Part shown: piece after piece, positions 23,728 through 31,134 of the stretch
Numbering within the stretch: position 1 is the first letter of the stretch
How the letters are laid out: every line of letters begins with the position of its first letter
NCBI GenBank assembly: GCA_026645945.1
Contig: JAPKMO010000022.1
Coordinates: 1-48,889, forward strand
Source: Anaerolineae bacterium
Lineage (GTDB): Bacteria > Chloroflexota > Anaerolineae > Aggregatilineales > Phototrophicaceae
Length of the DNA: 48,889 nt
Direction of reading: 5' to 3'
Position numbers and translations under genes: made by a program
The notes under the pieces: generated by a model
What the model was told of the DNA's origin: nothing
Databases searched by the model: none
What the model saw: only the letters and a program-made list of their open reading frames with translations

Positions 23728-24774
23728 TTAAATGTTAATGGACAGCGCATCCAGCACGCGGTCAATCGGGTTGAAGATGGTCGCCAGGTTCGAGCCGGCG
23801 AACAGCAGGCCGACGGCCTTGTTTTCCGTCCCGTCCACGATCAGCGAGCCGGAGTCGCCGCCCTGGCTGATCGGCCCGGTGATGATCTGGCCGGTGAAAC
23901 GCGCCGTTTTGCTGCCGTAGGCCACGTTCACGGTGGCGTTCAGCAGGTTGATTGTGCCTTCAGTGTAGCCGGTCGTGCGCCCCATCTTGCGGACTTTCAT
24001 GCCCAGGGTGGCCGCTTTGGTTCCGCTAATCATGCCGATGTTCAAAATTTCGCCGGTGAACATATTCGGGTCTACTGGTTTGCCGACGGCGGCATCCACC
24101 TCGTTGGTCGGCACCTGCGCTGTGACCGTCGTCTGTGTTTGTGGCTTGGCGGTGGTCGGCGCGACGCGGGAACTCGACCCCAGCAGGGCGGCCAGCGCGT
24201 TGGTCAGCGCGACGATCACCGCTACGATGTCGCAGCTTTCGCCGGGCGGCGGCGGGGGCGGCGTCTCGGTTTCATCGGTAAAACGGATGCGGACGAAGCG
24301 TTCCAGGCGCGCGACCATATCGGCGGGGTTCTGGCCGCCGTCGGTCGGGCCGGGCTGTAACAGCGGGTCGCCCACCAGGGCATCGTTGCTGTTCGCCAGC
24401 ACGTGATTGTTTGACAGCAGTAGTTTTTCGCCGGTCGTCCGGTCGGTGACAATCGTGCCGAGCGTCCCGGCGGTGATTTTATAGTGGCCGATGCTGACGC
24501 CGCTGGGGATGGTGGGGCGAAAACGGTCGCGCGGGTTCTGGAAGGCTCGCAGGTAGCCCACCTCGATCACGTCGGTGCGAACGCCGTCCACCTGCTTCGG
24601 CACGGCTTCCTCGGCAGAAAGCGCCGCCAGCGGTTTTTTCTGCTCCACCAGCGTCACCACCGACAGTTCGCCCGTCAGATTTTTTCGTCCTACCGCCACG
24701 CCGACCACGTTCGGCTTGGCAAGCAGCTCATCTTGGTGCGCCGCCTGCGCCTGAAAAACCTGTTCCATAGCCAT
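23728..24774 (-). CDS. Trypsin-like serine protease with N-terminal KPNVVGV domain
   Basis: 348 aa from the ATG at 24774, which has GGAGGG 7 nt upstream; a GTG at 24789 is less likely. Residues 10-77 form the N-terminal domain shared with the neighbouring small protein. The chymotrypsin-fold domain begins near 90 and holds all three catalytic residues: His124 (LSNNHVLAN), Asp227 (NEVDAAVG) and Ser308 (QGGDSGSLIV). A Pro-rich loop (TPPPPPPGES, 171-180) and a hydrophobic insertion at 182-199 interrupt the domain. There is no signal peptide, so it may be cytoplasmic or exported by another route. Its targets are unknown. Confidence 0.88.
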   Translation of the reverse strand: MAMEQVFQAQAAHQDELLAKPNVVGVAVGRKNLTGELSVVTLVEQKKPLAALSAEEAVPKQVDGVRTDVIEVGYLRAFQNPRDRFRPTIPSGVSIGHYKITAGTLGTIVTDRTTGEKLLLSNNHVLANSNDALVGDPLLQPGPTDGGQNPADMVARLERFVRIRFTDETETPPPPPPGESCDIVAVIVALTNALAALLGSSSRVAPTTAKPQTQTTVTAQVPTNEVDAAVGKPVDPNMFTGEILNIGMISGTKAATLGMKVRKMGRTTGYTEGTINLLNATVNVAYGSKTARFTGQIITGPISQGGDSGSLIVDGTENKAVGLLFAGSNLATIFNPIDRVLDALSINI

Positions 24775-24980
24775 CGCTTCGCCCTCCACTCCATACCTTT
24801 ACGCTTTTCACATTTTATCACCAATGCGAAAGTTATGCCGGACGTTATAAATCCCCCGCCTAATAACTTGATGAGTGGCGCGAACTGGAAAGGTGTATCG
24901 AAGGTGGATATGTGGTACAACTATCGGTGTGCGTCCTGGGCGCGCACCCCGGCATGAGCCTGCATTCAGGAGCGTTGAGC

Positions 24981-25754
24981 GTGATTCGATGGACTGGGTT
25001 ATTGATTCTGGTTAGCGTGCTGGTGGCCGCCTGCGCCCCGCCGTCCGTCCCGGTCAGGAAGTTCGTCAAGGGCGATGAACTGGCCTATTATGATTTCAGC
25101 GAACCGGGCAGCTTTGAAGAAGGCACGTATGGTGAGGGGGCGGCGCGGCTGCAAGTCCGCGACGGCATTTACCGCATGGTCGTGACCGAAGGCGACAGCG
25201 AAGTGTGGTACGGCCAGTGGGGAGACAGTTACGACGACGTGGTGATTGACGTAGAAGCGCGGCAGATTACCGAAAGCCAGAATACCGTCTACGGCGTGAT
25301 GTGCCGGATGCGCGGCAGCGTCGGCCAGAATGTGCCGTTGGACGACCCGTTCGCGGAGGCCACCCCGGAGGCCGAAGCCACGCCGGAAGCCGAAAGCACG
25401 CCGGCGGTATCTGCCGCCGAGGTCGCGCCGCAGGCCAACAACGGCGATGGGTATCTGTTCCTCATCGAAGGCGCGGGGCGTTTTGCCATCATGCGGGCGC
25501 GCGGGCGCAGCGTCGTGCCGCTGGTGGACTGGACAACTTCCGACAAAATCAACACCGGGCCGGCTTTAAACACGCTGCGCGTGGTGTGCCTGGGCGACTA
25601 CCTGGCGCTGTATATCAACGGCGAATTTATGGGCGACGCCATTGACGACACCTACACGCGCGGGCAGGTGGGGCTGGCCGCCGCCGCCGCCAGCCGGCTG
25701 GGTCTGACGGTCGAATACGATAATCTGACGGTTTCGCAGGCGCGCGCCGGTTAG
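24981..25754 (+). CDS. Lipoprotein with concanavalin-like C-terminal domain
   Basis: 257 aa from the GTG at 24981, which has AGGAG 8 nt upstream and yields a compact lipoprotein signal MIRWTGLLILVSVLVAAC with lipobox LVAAC (Cys18). Earlier ATG codons in frame lack ribosome sites. A beta-rich region (DFSEPGSFEEGTYGEGAARL) follows, then a low-complexity linker of ATPEAE repeats near residues 125-145, then a second beta-rich part with LRVVCLGDYLALYINGEFMG and VEYDNLTVSQ. The end resembles the jelly-roll fold of DUF1080/LamG-like modules, which bind or cleave carbohydrates. No catalytic residues can be named. It should sit on the outer side of the membrane. Confidence 0.75.
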   Translation: MIRWTGLLILVSVLVAACAPPSVPVRKFVKGDELAYYDFSEPGSFEEGTYGEGAARLQVRDGIYRMVVTEGDSEVWYGQWGDSYDDVVIDVEARQITESQNTVYGVMCRMRGSVGQNVPLDDPFAEATPEAEATPEAESTPAVSAAEVAPQANNGDGYLFLIEGAGRFAIMRARGRSVVPLVDWTTSDKINTGPALNTLRVVCLGDYLALYINGEFMGDAIDDTYTRGQVGLAAAAASRLGLTVEYDNLTVSQARAG

Positions 25755-25759
25755 CGGCT

Positions 25760-26482
25760 ATGCTGGAAGCAGACCCGGTTTTTGGCGCGGTTGTCGCCAC
25801 CTACCCGGTTGATCGGACGCGGCTGCTGCTGCCGGCGGGGGCGTTCGTCGTGCTGGTGGGGACGGCACTCAACTTTACGCTGGCGGAGACGCCGGGCTGG
25901 GGGCCGCCCCTAACCGCCGGCCTGACCGCGCTGGCGGCGCTGGTGGCCGGCTGGGCCGTGCTGCACTTCTGGAACCGCGAAATTGTGCTGTATGAAAACG
26001 GCTTCAGTTACCGGGAAGGTTCGCGGGTGGTCTTTTTTCATTATGCCGAAATCCGCAGCATCCGGCAGCGGGCAGAAGTTTATGCCTATTTCGGCGGCCT
26101 GCTGCGGCGCGCCGTCTACCGGCTGACGCTGATAACCATCCAGGAGCAGCGCATTGCAGTCGGCGGCCTGTACCGGCGCGTCGGCGACCTGGGCGAGCGG
26201 CTGGAAAACCACATCCTGCGGGAAATCACGCCTGCCGTGCGCGACCGGCTGGCGAAGGGCGAGCGCGTGCTGTTTTCCGATACGCTGCGCCTGAGCGCCG
26301 AAGGGCTGCACGAAGGCGCACGCAGCCTGCCCTGGGCGGATTTTGGCGATTACCGGACAGCCGGCGGGCGGCTGGCGCTGCTGACGACCGGCGGCGAGGA
26401 ATGGTTCAGCCTGCCGCTGGAGGCGGTGGATAACGTGATGCTGCTGATCGGGCTGCTGCGCGAGAAAAAAGCGCGCGCCTAA
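25760..26482 (+). CDS. Two-helix membrane protein of unknown function (DUF6585-like)
   Basis: 240 aa, starting 5 bp after the lipoprotein gene, so probably cotranscribed. Two membrane helices at about 24-45 and 52-72 are followed by a cytoplasmic beta-rich domain. LYENGFSYREGSRVVFFHYA and IRSIRQRAEVYAYFGGLLRR resemble the PH-like fold of DUF6585 proteins, and the C-terminal third repeats the same idea (LRLSAEGLHEGARSLPWADF). The name is from resemblance only. It may transmit a signal to or anchor a partner; the adjoining lipoprotein is the obvious candidate. Confidence 0.65.
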   Translation: MLEADPVFGAVVATYPVDRTRLLLPAGAFVVLVGTALNFTLAETPGWGPPLTAGLTALAALVAGWAVLHFWNREIVLYENGFSYREGSRVVFFHYAEIRSIRQRAEVYAYFGGLLRRAVYRLTLITIQEQRIAVGGLYRRVGDLGERLENHILREITPAVRDRLAKGERVLFSDTLRLSAEGLHEGARSLPWADFGDYRTAGGRLALLTTGGEEWFSLPLEAVDNVMLLIGLLREKKARA

Positions 26483-26573
26483 ACGTTTTGGCGCTGCCGC
26501 CGGAAAAAGGTCATAAAATGATTTGAATGAAACGGCGTTTTTGACTTATCAACCGGCGACCTGAGACGGCATT

Positions 26574-27047
26574 ATGATCTACGAAATTCACCTGTACGTG
26601 CCGAAAACCGGCAAACTGTCCCCGTCTATGCTGGAATGGCTGTTCCAGAACGGCCAGAGCCTTAACCAGCCGGAAGCCTTCTGGCCGGTGCGCAAACTGA
26701 AGCCGAAGGCGCTGGCCCGGCTGATGCTCAAACTCGACCCCACGCTCATCCCTGTGCGCGCGCCCGGCGGCGACGTGGAGCTGCACTACCCCAACAAAGA
26801 CCTGGGCGTGGTGCTGTACCTGCACGACCGGGGGGTGATCCTCTTTTTCCCGTACATGGCCTACGGTGTGTACTCGCGCATCGTGCTGGGCATCTGTTAC
26901 ACCTACATTCGCTATCTGTACGACGCGGTGGGCTTTTGGAGCTACGACCCACAGCTTGACGTGATTTCCTACGCCGACGATTACCAATCGCTGGAAGAAA
27001 CGGCGGTGCTGATGGACGCGATTCTGCCGAAGATGCTGCCGGGGTAG
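26574..27047 (+). CDS. Protein of unknown function, 157 aa
   Basis: ATG at 26574 with only a weak GAGA ahead of it. The sequence begins MIYEIHLYVPKTGKLSPSML and is rich in aromatic residues, with LGVVLYLHDRGVILFFPYMA and YSRIVLGICYTYIRYLYDAV in the middle. These could be buried strands and helices rather than membrane spans. The Asp/Glu-rich end (YADDYQSLEETAVLMDA) suggests a soluble alpha/beta protein. It lies 91 bp after the DUF6585-like gene on the same strand. I do not recognise the family. Confidence 0.6.
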   Translation: MIYEIHLYVPKTGKLSPSMLEWLFQNGQSLNQPEAFWPVRKLKPKALARLMLKLDPTLIPVRAPGGDVELHYPNKDLGVVLYLHDRGVILFFPYMAYGVYSRIVLGICYTYIRYLYDAVGFWSYDPQLDVISYADDYQSLEETAVLMDAILPKMLPG

Positions 27048-27222
27048 CGGTGGGGCTGCCGTTACGGAAAGATGTCTGCCACCTTCAGTGTGAAGCCGGG
27101 CCGCCGGACGGCGGCGAGGTGCTGCCGGGCTTTATGCTGGCAGTAAGCGAGATTTTCCCCGCGTCACAGCGTTTCCCTACGCTGCCCATTTTGACAAACC
27201 CCCGATAATAGAAAATATGTTC

Positions 27223-27251
27223 TTGACTCGTGGCAGGAACGCAGCTATACT
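27223..27251 (+). promoter_or_regulatory. Strong promoter for the VOC protein gene
   Basis: TTGACT (27223-27228), a 17-nt spacer and TATACT (27246-27251), both boxes one base from consensus. The leader would be about 180 nt. Confidence 0.7.
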
Positions 27252-27261
27252 GTTTTGAGGT

Positions 27262-27300
27262 GATGGCTAACCGGAAAAGCATGAGTCTGATAGATAGTGA
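27262..27300 (+). repeat. Repeat B, truncated copy
   Basis: TAACCGGAAAAGCATGAGTC then TGATAGATAGTGA matches 48774-48810 with a handful of differences. The match stops where element A begins, so this copy may have been interrupted by it. Confidence 0.55.
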
Positions 27301-27303
27301 GGC

Positions 27304-27394
27304 CTTAGAGTTTATCCGTAAACCAACCAGACAGTGGGCTTAAGCCCACTGTTCGGCTATCAGATCAGGCACAGTCCAATTGGTTTATCCATGA
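27304..27394 (-). repeat. Palindromic repeat element A, copy 2
   Basis: Carries the identical 22-bp palindrome at 27331-27352 (core GTGGGCTTAAGCCCAC), flanked by AGAGTTTATCCGTAAACC and CTATCAGATCA. It matches the reverse complement of 13308-13390, with an extra few bases before GGTTTATCCATGAG. Confidence 0.75.
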
Positions 27395-27440
27395 GTTTTA
27401 TTGGTCAATAACCGGATGGTTGAATTGGGGAGGCAGCAGG

Positions 27441-28352
27441 ATGCAGAAAATTACGCCGTTTTTATGGTTCAGCACCCAGGCCGAAGAAGCCATGAATTTT
27501 TACACCTCGATTTTCCCGGACTCGCGGGTCATCAGCATCAAACGTTATCCCGACGGGCCGCTGGAAGGGCCGATGGCCGGCATGGAAGGCAAAGTCCTGA
27601 CCGGCATATTTGAACTGGCCGGCCAGCGGTTCATGGCGCTCGACGGCGGCCCGACCTTCAAATTTACCCCGGCCATATCCCTTTTCGTGAACTGTGAAAC
27701 CGCAGCCGAAGTTGACGAGATGTGGGGCAAACTTTCCGGCGGCGGTTCGGTGCTGATGCCGCTTCAGCAGTATCCGTTCAGCGAAAAATTTGGCTGGCTT
27801 GAGGATAAATACGGGCTTTCGTGGCAGCTCACGCTCGGCGCGTGGGCGCAAAAGATCACGCCCTTCCTGATGTTCGTCGGCGAGCAGCACGGAAAAGCCG
27901 AAGAAGCCATGACGTTTTACACGTCGCTGTTTGATAATTCAGGCATCAAACAGATCGAGCGGTACGGCGCGGGCGCAGCCGGGCAGGAGGGGACGGTCAC
28001 TCATGCCGTGTTCAACCTCAACGGCCAGGCATTCATGGCGATGGACAGCAATCTGGAACATGCCTTTACCTTCACCGAGGCGATCTCGTTTTACGTGGAC
28101 TGCGAGTCGCAGGCCGAGGTTGACCGGCTGTGGGACGCCCTTTCTGCCCACCCTGAGGCGGAACAGTGCGGCTGGCTGAAAGACCGGTACGGCGTATCGT
28201 GGCAGATCATCCCGGCGGCGCTGCCGGAACTGATGAATGATCCTGACCCCGAAAAAGCGAAACGGGTCATGGATGCCATGCTCCAGATGAAGAAGATTGA
28301 CATCAGGGCATTGCAGGAGGCCGCTTACGAGCAAAAACAGCCGACCGAATAA
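27441..28352 (+). CDS. Two-domain VOC-superfamily protein (PhnB-like)
   Basis: 303 aa from the ATG at 27441 with GGGGAGG ahead of it. The protein is a tandem of two PhnB-type glyoxalase-fold domains, about 1-135 and 138-285. Each starts KITPFL and runs through AEEAMNFYTSIF (or AEEAMTFYTSLF), FMALDGGPTFKFTPAISLFV (or FMAMDSNLEHAFTFTEAISF) to a GWLEDKYGLSWQ or GWLKDRYGVSWQ end. One-domain relatives dimerise; here the dimer is covalent. The family is often labelled 3-demethylubiquinone methyltransferase-like, but it lacks a methyltransferase fold and its substrates are mostly unknown. Nothing nearby suggests a role. Confidence 0.85.
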   Translation: MQKITPFLWFSTQAEEAMNFYTSIFPDSRVISIKRYPDGPLEGPMAGMEGKVLTGIFELAGQRFMALDGGPTFKFTPAISLFVNCETAAEVDEMWGKLSGGGSVLMPLQQYPFSEKFGWLEDKYGLSWQLTLGAWAQKITPFLMFVGEQHGKAEEAMTFYTSLFDNSGIKQIERYGAGAAGQEGTVTHAVFNLNGQAFMAMDSNLEHAFTFTEAISFYVDCESQAEVDRLWDALSAHPEAEQCGWLKDRYGVSWQIIPAALPELMNDPDPEKAKRVMDAMLQMKKIDIRALQEAAYEQKQPTE

Positions 28353-28370
28353 GGGGAATGAGCCTGATAG

Positions 28371-28392
28371 ACAGTGGGCTTAAGCCCACTGT
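28371..28392. repeat. 22-bp palindrome, copy 3
   Basis: Identical to the cores at 13342 and 27331 and preceded by AGCCTGATAG as in repeat B. It lies 18 bp after the stop of the VOC gene and could act as its terminator, although no T-run follows. Confidence 0.7.
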
Positions 28393-28526
28393 CCCCCTGT
28401 CGGCCTTTAGCCTACTGGCAGCGGGCTGAAACCCACTGTCCCCCTGTCGGCTTTAACCTACTGGCAGCGGGCTGAAACCCACTGTCCCCCTGTCGGCTTT
28501 AACCTACTGGCAGCGGGCTGAAACCC
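28388..28526. repeat. Tandem array, three units of 46-47 bp
   Basis: Units start at 28388, 28435 and 28481. Each holds CTGTCGG then CTACTGGCAGCGGGCTGAAA, that is, an imperfect hairpin CAGCGGG-N6-CCC(A/G)CTG. The units are almost identical from end to end, so there are no spacers and this is not a CRISPR array. The array lies between the convergent VOC and DtxR-type genes. Confidence 0.8.
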
Positions 28527-28568
28527 GCTGTCCATGAGATGCGAACCGGCGGTGCAGGTAGGCGGACG

Positions 28569-29246
28569 TTAAACCACCTGCGCCCGGATCAATTCCGCCA
28601 GATTATGCCCGATGATGCGGTATTCCCGCCCCACCTTCAACTGAAGCGGGCCATGAAATGGCGCGGCGTGCAGCACGCGCAGCCGCGTGCCGGGCGTCAA
28701 CCCCAGCGCCGCCAGATATTCCAGGCGTTCCGGTTCGCGGGTTAACACGCGGGTGATTTCCAGATCGGCATCGTGCGGCGCTTCGGACAGCAGGCAGTCG
28801 TCCGGCGGCGTTATCTCGCCTTCCGGGGTGGGTATCGGCTCGCCATGCGGGCAGACGGCGGGGTAGCCGGCCATCGCCGCCATACGTTCGGTCAGCGTTT
28901 CGTTCATGCCTCGGCTGAGCTGCTCAGCTTCGGCATGGACTTCGTGCCACTTAAAGCCCATCACGTTTACCAGAAAAGCTTCGGCGATGCGGTGGCGGCG
29001 CAGCTCCTTAAGCGCTTCGCGGCGGCCTGTTTCGGTCAGCCGAATGCCCTGGTAGGGTTCGTGTTCCAGCAGGCCGGCATCCTTCAATTTGGTAATCATG
29101 CGGTTGACGGCGGGCGGGCTGACATCCAACTGGTCGGCCAGCGCCGATGTGCCGATATAACCGCCCGCCGTCTGGCTGCGTTCGGACAGGCGGTACACTT
29201 CCGCCAGGTAGTCGCGCATGGTCGGGCTGAGGTCGGCTGGCGGCAT
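28569..29246 (-). CDS. DtxR/MntR-family metal-dependent regulator
   Basis: 225 aa. Residues 8-72 form the winged helix (MRDYLAEVYRLSE, then LADQLDVSPPAVNRMITKLK). The dimer and metal domain has His85, Glu89, the FKWHEVHAEAEQLSR segment (His101, Glu102, His104, Glu106 among likely ligands) and CPHGEPIP with Cys132 and His134. The last 75 residues are an SH3-like FeoA domain. The protein should repress transport genes when loaded with Fe2+ or Mn2+. No metal transporter is beside it. It follows the phosphoesterase gene by 6 bp and is probably cotranscribed with it. Confidence 0.9.
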   Translation of the reverse strand: MPPADLSPTMRDYLAEVYRLSERSQTAGGYIGTSALADQLDVSPPAVNRMITKLKDAGLLEHEPYQGIRLTETGRREALKELRRHRIAEAFLVNVMGFKWHEVHAEAEQLSRGMNETLTERMAAMAGYPAVCPHGEPIPTPEGEITPPDDCLLSEAPHDADLEITRVLTREPERLEYLAALGLTPGTRLRVLHAAPFHGPLQLKVGREYRIIGHNLAELIRAQVV

Positions 29247-29252
29247 ACAGGT

Positions 29253-29984
29253 TTACCAGCCGTGTTCCAGGCGGGTAATCAAACGTTCCGGCATCCCATG
29301 ACCGCGCATTCGTTTTTGAACCGAGGCGATATCGTAGGGGATACGCCGGTGTTCCCAGGTGTTAGTTTCGACATCCAGCAGGGCGTAGGCAGCGTCCGGG
29401 TTGGCATCGCGCGGCTGGCCGACGCTGCCGGGGTTGATGATCTGCCGCCGCCCGTTCAAACGCCGCGACTGGCGGTAGGCGGGGGCGATGGCTTCCGTCT
29501 CGCCGTCATCGCTGATTTGTTCGTAAATAACCGGCTGGTGCGTGTGGCCGACCAGACAGTAGGGCGTTTCAAAGTGCGGGAAGTTCAGCGCCGCGATCAA
29601 CGGCTCCAGGATATATTCCCACACCGGCTCGCGGGGGCTGCCGTGCGCCAGGGTGTAGCTGCCGATGACGAAGGTGGTGGGCAGGGCGTCCAGATAGGCG
29701 GTGTTTTCCGGGGTGAGGGTTTCGCGCGTCCAGTTGACGGCCTTGCGGGCGTCGGGGTTGAAGGTGCGGATGTCCAGCCGCCCCAGCGCCGCCCAGTCAT
29801 GATTCCCGGCCAGACACAGATGCGGCAGCGTTTTTAACAGCTCCACACACTCGTTCGGGTCCGGGCCATAACCGACCACATCCCCCAGACACCAGACATA
29901 TTCCCAATCGCCCCTGGCATCTTTTAGCACCGTTTCAAATGCGGTGAGGTTAGCGTGAATGTCCGAGATAATGAGGATGCGCAT
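29253..29984 (-). CDS. Metallophosphoesterase, calcineurin-like (YfcE/MJ0936 type)
   Basis: 243 aa. All dimetal motifs are present: Asp8 and His10 (ISDIHANL), Asp35 (GDVVGYGPDP), Asn61-His62 (GNHDW), His114 (AHGSP), His147 and His149 (GHTHQP), then INPGSVGQPRD. This is a cytoplasmic phosphoesterase with two Mn2+ or Fe2+/Mn2+ ions; known relatives split cyclic nucleotides or nucleotide phosphoesters, so substrate is open. It is the first gene of a pair with a DtxR-type regulator, and a link through metal supply is conceivable. The 75-87 bp upstream is shared with a divergent lipoprotein gene and contains TATAAT at 30012-30017. Confidence 0.92.
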   Translation of the reverse strand: MRILIISDIHANLTAFETVLKDARGDWEYVWCLGDVVGYGPDPNECVELLKTLPHLCLAGNHDWAALGRLDIRTFNPDARKAVNWTRETLTPENTAYLDALPTTFVIGSYTLAHGSPREPVWEYILEPLIAALNFPHFETPYCLVGHTHQPVIYEQISDDGETEAIAPAYRQSRRLNGRRQIINPGSVGQPRDANPDAAYALLDVETNTWEHRRIPYDIASVQKRMRGHGMPERLITRLEHGW

Positions 29985-30071
29985 AAAACCGGTATCCTGG
30001 CATAATCAGCTTATAATTGATCTACTGCATCTTACCACGCTTTTAATATCCCAGCGAGTTTGTTAATCTTA

Positions 30072-30650
30072 ATGGTACGTTCATTTACACGAAGTTCGGA
30101 ATTTCTCAATTATAGCTGGCCGGTGGTTGTGCTGCTGCTGTTCGGCTGCGTGGCCGGGCCGCTGATGCCGCCTGCCGCGCCGATGGCGGCGGACGCGCCC
30201 ATCCCAACGCCCGCCCCGTCCGCCACGCCCACGCCAACACTCACGCCTGCGCCGGTTTATCCCTGGAGCGACGAAAACGCGGTGATGAGCGGCATCTGCT
30301 TCGAGGCCGCGCTGGACGCCGCCGGGCGGGTCTTCGTGCTGCGCGGCGCGGAAGACCATATCCGGTTTTACGACCAGGCCGACGGCAGCCGCCTGTGCCG
30401 CCGTCCGGTAATACGCCACCCATTCGATTTTTCCGGCGGGCGCATCCTGGCCGGGCTGTGGAGCGCCGGGCGCGGCTGCACCGCCCGTCATGACGTGATC
30501 GAAATCCGGCGCGACGACTCCGCCCGTTCGCTGAACATCCGGCTGCGTTTTGTCACCGAGGGCGGCTGCGATTATGAACTGGTGCGCCCGTTCTGGATCG
30601 GCCTGGACGGCCTGGGCGATTACCAGGTGGACATCGCTCTATCGCCGTGA
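30072..30650 (+). CDS. Putative lipoprotein with Pro/Thr linker
   Basis: 192 aa from the ATG at 30072, chosen over the TTG at 30060; there is no strong ribosome site. A signal segment WPVVVLLLFGCVAG gives a lipobox LFGC at about residue 26. It is followed by a low-complexity linker of Pro, Ala and Thr (PTPAPSATPTPTLTPAP). The folded part of some 130 residues has four to five Cys (GICFEAALD, SRLCRRP, GRGCTARHDV, GGCDYELV) that may form disulfides outside the cell. I recognise no domain. It converges with the small membrane-protein gene, the stops being 1 base apart. Confidence 0.65.
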   Translation: MVRSFTRSSEFLNYSWPVVVLLLFGCVAGPLMPPAAPMAADAPIPTPAPSATPTPTLTPAPVYPWSDENAVMSGICFEAALDAAGRVFVLRGAEDHIRFYDQADGSRLCRRPVIRHPFDFSGGRILAGLWSAGRGCTARHDVIEIRRDDSARSLNIRLRFVTEGGCDYELVRPFWIGLDGLGDYQVDIALSP

Positions 30651-30651
30651 C

Positions 30652-31077
30652 TCAGCCATTTTTCGACGTTTCCCGCCGGTGCTGCCCTGGGATGATGTGA
30701 CTCCAGGCGATGAACGCCAGCGTGGAAAACAGCAGCAGCAGAAAACCCAACTGGTACAGCTCGATGGCGAAGGGCTGGAACATGCCCACCAGCCCCAGCA
30801 CGATGCCGCCGATGATGCTTAGTTCGATGGTGCGGTAGCGGTTGGGGTGAACTTTGTTGTTCAGCGCCGACGCCAGCACGAAGATAAACGAGATGAACGT
30901 CAGCAGGATGGCGATGAACACCGCCAAAAACGGCACGGCCAGCAGCAGGATGGCGCGGTCGAGGTCTTCCTTCGGCATGATGGCCGAGATGATCGGATAA
31001 AAGACCGCCGCCACGATCAACAGAACGACGATAGCCACCAGCAGCGGCGTTGGCGGGCGAAGGCGTTTTCCGGGCAT
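30652..31077 (-). CDS. Small four-helix membrane protein of unknown function
   Basis: 141 aa from the ATG at 31077, which has GAGGA about 9 nt upstream; ATG 31092 and a longer frame to 31131 lack ribosome sites. Four hydrophobic helices are evident: PLLVAIVVLLIVAAVFYPII, ILLLAVPFLAVFIAILLTFI, LSIIGGIVLGLVGMFQPFA and LGFLLLLFSTLAFIAWSHII. Short charged loops join them. It is the last gene on the minus strand after the carbohydrate locus, 57 bp beyond it with a GC hairpin between. No family recognised. Confidence 0.65.
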   Translation of the reverse strand: MPGKRLRPPTPLLVAIVVLLIVAAVFYPIISAIMPKEDLDRAILLLAVPFLAVFIAILLTFISFIFVLASALNNKVHPNRYRTIELSIIGGIVLGLVGMFQPFAIELYQLGFLLLLFSTLAFIAWSHIIPGQHRRETSKNG

Positions 31078-31097
31078 GGGTGATGTCCTCATCAATG

Positions 31098-31121
31098 GGG
31101 GCGGGCCGTCCAGCCCGCCCC
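31098..31121 (-). terminator. GC-rich hairpin at the end of the carbohydrate operon
   Basis: GGGGCGGGC and GCCCGCCCC form a perfect 9-bp stem with a 6-nt loop, 14 bp after the stop of the last oxidoreductase gene. It has no T-run, so the terminator call is tentative. Confidence 0.45.
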
Positions 31122-31134
31122 GGCAAACCACGAA

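Larger units (their letters stand above)
27048..27440. other. 393-bp leader region of the VOC protein gene
   Basis: It holds about 170 bp with no clear content, then a strong promoter at 27223-27251, a repeat of type B (27262-27300) directly followed by an element of type A (27304-27394), and the GGGGAGG ribosome site at 27427-27433. The repeats would be part of the mRNA leader. Confidence 0.6.

Noticed and set aside
27048..27222. tRNA or riboswitch in the leader region
   Set aside because: No cloverleaf or known riboswitch core could be drawn; the GC-rich part looks like leftover coding-like sequence without an open frame.
27441..28352. Ubiquinone methyltransferase
   Set aside because: The family label is historical; the sequence shows two glyoxalase-fold domains and no S-adenosylmethionine site.
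28388..28526. CRISPR array
   Set aside because: Units are alike over their full length, so there are no unique spacers, and no cas gene is near.
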